Below, one piece after another: positions 31,266-33,634 of a stretch of DNA of 33,634 nt. The notes under the pieces were generated by a model. It had not been told where the DNA came from and searched no databases. It was given only the letters and a program-made list of their open reading frames with translations. This DNA comes from Flavobacterium fragile (lineage in GTDB: Bacteria; Bacteroidota; Bacteroidia; Flavobacteriales; Flavobacteriaceae): NCBI RefSeq assembly GCF_023634865.1, contig NZ_JAMLJN010000014.1, positions 1-33,634 on the forward strand, in the 5' to 3' direction. Positions within the stretch are counted from its first letter, which is position 1, and each line of letters opens with the position of its first letter. The translations under genes and the position numbers were made by a program.

Positions 31266-32195
31266 TTAAAAGAATCTAGGGTTAACCACTCGGTCAGACT
31301 TTTTATTGAATTCATATCGCAAAAAGAATTCATGAGAACCCGAATTATAATTTGCTAATTGGGTTGTCTCCATGTCGTAAGCATAACCTAAAAACCAGTT
31401 GTTTGAAACTTGAAAACCTACGAGTAAACTTCCGGCAGCATCCCAACGGTAGGCAGCACCTAAGGTAAAACGCTCATTAAATAAAAAGTTTGCTGATAAA
31501 TCAACTTGCAATGGAGCCCCTTTTACAATCTTAGTTAGCAAGGCAGGCTTAAATTTAATAGTTGGTGTCATTTCAAATACTTTACCCATAATAAAGTAAT
31601 AGTGCATTTTTTCTGCAGCAACCGAATTTTGAGAGAAACTTCCTTGACCTTTATCAAAATGTTTGGTTTCTAAAAAATTAGGTACCGATAAACCAAAATA
31701 AGTATTATCAGAGTAATAATAAATTCCGGCTCCCACATTAGGTGAAAATTTATGATCCACATTATATTGTGATAAAACATCTCCTGGGTTGTAAATATTT
31801 AATTTAGTAAAATCTACATTTAAAAAATTACTTGTAGCTTTAATTCCAAATGCTAATCTATAGCTTACAGAAACAGGAAAAGAGTAGGAAAAATCTACTG
31901 AAATTGAAGTCTCATCAGAGGGGCCAATTCGGTCATTAACAACAGACATACCTAGTCCTAAATTTTCATTTTTTAATGGGGAATGAATTGCTAAAGTATT
32001 TGTTGTGGGTGCACCATCTAAACCAACCCACTGGTTACGATGTAAACCAAAAACACTTATAACCTCTCTACTACCAGCATAAGCCGGATTTATATTAACA
32101 GTATTATACATATAATTTGTAAACTGTGAATCTTGTTGTGCATAAGTAGATACTGCTACAAGCGACACTATTAATACCCAAAATATTTTTTTCAT
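31266..32195 (-). CDS. PorP/SprF family type IX secretion system membrane protein
   Basis: An outer-membrane beta-barrel of the PorP/SprF family. It has a signal peptide (KKIFWVLIVSLVAVSTYAQQ), then the family opening DSQFTNYMYNTVNINPAYAGSR, glycine- and aromatic-rich strands, and a C-terminal strand near FFLRYEF. Proteins of this family are required for T9SS-dependent surface localisation of type B CTD proteins; SprF does this for the adhesin SprB in F. johnsoniae. Here it follows directly after an adhesin with that domain (42 bases between), so it is the likely dedicated partner. An ATG at 32204 would add three residues. Confidence 0.93.
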   Translation of the reverse strand: MKKIFWVLIVSLVAVSTYAQQDSQFTNYMYNTVNINPAYAGSREVISVFGLHRNQWVGLDGAPTTNTLAIHSPLKNENLGLGMSVVNDRIGPSDETSISVDFSYSFPVSVSYRLAFGIKATSNFLNVDFTKLNIYNPGDVLSQYNVDHKFSPNVGAGIYYYSDNTYFGLSVPNFLETKHFDKGQGSFSQNSVAAEKMHYYFIMGKVFEMTPTIKFKPALLTKIVKGAPLQVDLSANFLFNERFTLGAAYRWDAAGSLLVGFQVSNNWFLGYAYDMETTQLANYNSGSHEFFLRYEFNKKSDRVVNPRFF

Positions 32196-32246
32196 TTTAA
32201 TCATTGATTTATGAGTTACTTAGAAGGCTATTTCTTAACTAAGCTA

Positions 32247-33634
32247 TTATCTATTAATATATAAATACCCAGAACGCTCTTTTGTTACTCCAGAATTATT
32301 TTTGTACTTAACAACATAAAAATAAGTTCCCACTGGAAGTTCTGAAGATTGACTTATGGTAACTCTTCCCTCAGAAAAGCCTCTAAAATAATTCCCATTT
32401 AATCCGTAACCATTTACTTCATAAACTAAAACTCCCCATCTGTTATAAATAGCAACTGTATTGTCCGGATATAATTCGATATTTCTAATAACAAACACAT
32501 CGTTATCACCATCACCATTTGGAGTTACTAATTGATAAATCTCTAAATCATCTTCTGATGGTTCATGATTATTTACCTCCAAATAATCAGGTATTCCATT
32601 TCCATTAGAATCTAAAGGCTGATTTGCATAAGATCCCATTTCTTGACCATTGGTCAAACCATCTTCATCACAATCACCAGTCAAAAATTCTTGACTTAAT
32701 TCTAAGGTTATGTGAGCTGGAACTGAAGAACATGGATTATTTGGATTGGTTCCATCTAGTACTTCTTGACCATTGGTTACTCCGTCTCCATCACAATCTG
32801 CTGTTAACCATAATCCACTAGTAGCCAATGTCTGACTTGTGCCTGTGTAAGAACATGGATTGTTTGGATTAGTTCCATCTATAAGTTCTTGACCATTAGT
32901 TACACCATCACCATCACAATCCGCTGCTAACCAAGCCGAACTTGGGCTTAACGTTTGACTCGTTAAAACTAAAGAACATGAATTGTTTGGATCAGTTCCA
33001 TCGGTAACCTCTTGACCATTTGTAACGCCGTCACCATCACAATCTGCTGTTAACCATAATCCGCTAGTAGTCAATGTCTGACTTGTACCTGTGTACGAAC
33101 ATGGATTGTTTGGATTGGTTCCATCTATAAATTCTTGACCATTAGTTACACCATCACCATCACAATCCGCTGCTAACCAAGCCGAACTTGGGCTTAACGT
33201 TTGACTCGTTAAAACTAAAGAACATGGATCATTTGGATTGGTTCCATCGGTAACCTCTTGACCATTTGTTACTCCGTCTCCATCACAATCCGCTGCTAAC
33301 CAAGCCGAACTTGGGCTTAACGTTTGACTCGTTAAAACTAAAGAACATGGATCGTTTGGATTGGTTCCATCGGTAACCTCTTGACCATTAGTTACGCCGT
33401 CTCCATCACAATCTGCTGTTAACCATAATCCACTAGTAGCCAATGTCTGACTTGTACCTGTGTACGAACATGGATTATTTGGATTAGTTCCATCTGTAAG
33501 TTCTTGGCCATTAGTTACACCATCACCATCACAATCCGCTGCTAACCAAGCCGAACTTGGGCTTAACGTTTGACTCGTTAAAACTAAAGAACATGGATCA
33601 TTTGGATTGGTTCCATCGGTAACCTCTTGACCAT
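32247..33634 (-). CDS. Type IX-secreted adhesin-like repeat protein, 5' end outside the window
   Basis: Open to the right edge, so the N-terminus is missing; at least 462 residues are present. Seven full 41-residue units carry the calcium-binding loop DCDGDGVTNGQE (thrombospondin type-3-like), each with two Cys. They come in two linker types in the order A-B-A-A-B-A-B, where A has TSQTLSPSSAWLAADCD and B has YTGTSQTLATSGLWLTADCD. A divergent eighth unit (DCDEDGLTNGQE), a DSNGNGIPDYLE loop and then the C-terminal gliding-motility-associated type B sorting domain (VTPNGDGDNDVF to YKNNSGVTKERSGYLYINR) follow. That domain sends the protein through T9SS. It is probably a SprB-like surface adhesin, transcribed ahead of sprF-like and OmpA genes. 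No start codon is in the window. Confidence 0.9.
   Translation of the reverse strand, partial: GQEVTDGTNPNDPCSLVLTSQTLSPSSAWLAADCDGDGVTNGQELTDGTNPNNPCSYTGTSQTLATSGLWLTADCDGDGVTNGQEVTDGTNPNDPCSLVLTSQTLSPSSAWLAADCDGDGVTNGQEVTDGTNPNDPCSLVLTSQTLSPSSAWLAADCDGDGVTNGQEFIDGTNPNNPCSYTGTSQTLTTSGLWLTADCDGDGVTNGQEVTDGTDPNNSCSLVLTSQTLSPSSAWLAADCDGDGVTNGQELIDGTNPNNPCSYTGTSQTLATSGLWLTADCDGDGVTNGQEVLDGTNPNNPCSSVPAHITLELSQEFLTGDCDEDGLTNGQEMGSYANQPLDSNGNGIPDYLEVNNHEPSEDDLEIYQLVTPNGDGDNDVFVIRNIELYPDNTVAIYNRWGVLVYEVNGYGLNGNYFRGFSEGRVTISQSSELPVGTYFYVVKYKNNSGVTKERSGYLYINR
32761..33634 (-). repeat. Tandem 123-bp repeats in the adhesin gene
   Basis: Marker strings recur at exact multiples of 123 bases: the A linker at 32933, 33179, 33302 and 33548, and the B linker at 32825, 33071 and 33440. 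The A linkers are nearly identical over 40 bases, whereas the calcium-loop part varies at silent positions, such as CCATCACCATCACAATC against CCGTCTCCATCACAATC on the plus strand. This suggests recent copying or gene conversion. The array runs off the right edge. Confidence 0.9.

Noticed and set aside
32761..33634. Regular 123-bp repeats as a possible CRISPR or minisatellite array
   Set aside because: The repeats keep reading frame, encode calcium loops and lead into a sorting domain; they are protein repeats.

Overview
The window is a 33.6 kb piece of a low-GC Bacteroidota chromosome, almost certainly a gliding member of the Flavobacteriaceae (Flavobacterium or a close relative). The evidence is gldF-gldG, a PorP/SprF-like protein next to an adhesin with a type B type IX secretion (T9SS) C-terminal domain, DUF4294 and DUF4834 genes, and promoters of the Bacteroidota form TTG-N19-TAnnTTTG instead of the E. 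coli form. Most of it is ordinary core chromosome; I see no prophage, integrase, transposase or CRISPR array.

Layout. 1-810 has no convincing gene: two leftward promoters resembling flavobacterial rRNA promoters lie at the left edge, followed by degenerate AT-rich and palindromic repeats and a structured Flavo-1-like element. 811-2685 holds a DUF4294 gene and a divergent M42 aminopeptidase. 2952-4121 holds a membrane-anchored coiled-coil segment and an Mrr-type endonuclease domain, in one frame but separated by a single TAA, so probably one interrupted gene. 4209-7421 holds purC, phoH, a SAM hydroxide adenosyltransferase and a small monooxygenase-like gene. gldF and gldG (7501-9908) encode the membrane parts of the gliding ABC transporter. 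dnaN, a secreted M14 peptidase and a lipoprotein follow.

13775-18935 holds a Nudix hydrolase divergent from pyrE, an SRPBCC protein, a cysteine desulfurase, a lipoprotein, a Smr-domain protein and three small membrane proteins. 19171-19857 is a secreted protein with repeats, preceded by a sigma-54-like promoter. 19988-25598 is a leftward envelope cluster: DUF4834, YfhO, glycosyltransferase and flippase. 25706-29100 holds an outer-membrane protein, a GNAT-fold acyltransferase and a convergent serine-palmitoyltransferase-like enzyme, which together could make sphingoid or sulfonolipid (capnine-type) lipids, a lipid class linked to gliding in this group.

Between the palmitoyltransferase-like gene and the last operon is a short unit with its own consensus promoter, a GCAA-tetraloop hairpin and a terminator: a candidate small RNA. 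The window ends with a leftward operon (29338 to beyond 33634): an adhesin with exact 123-bp repeats encoding calcium-binding loops and a T9SS type B sorting domain, then PorP/SprF, then a PD40/OmpA protein.

The items most worth following are the candidate small RNA, the split endonuclease gene, the acyltransferase/palmitoyltransferase pair, the homogenised adhesin repeats, and the paired REP-like palindromes at 15539-15607. Family assignments come from recognised motifs and remembered family features, not from database searches.
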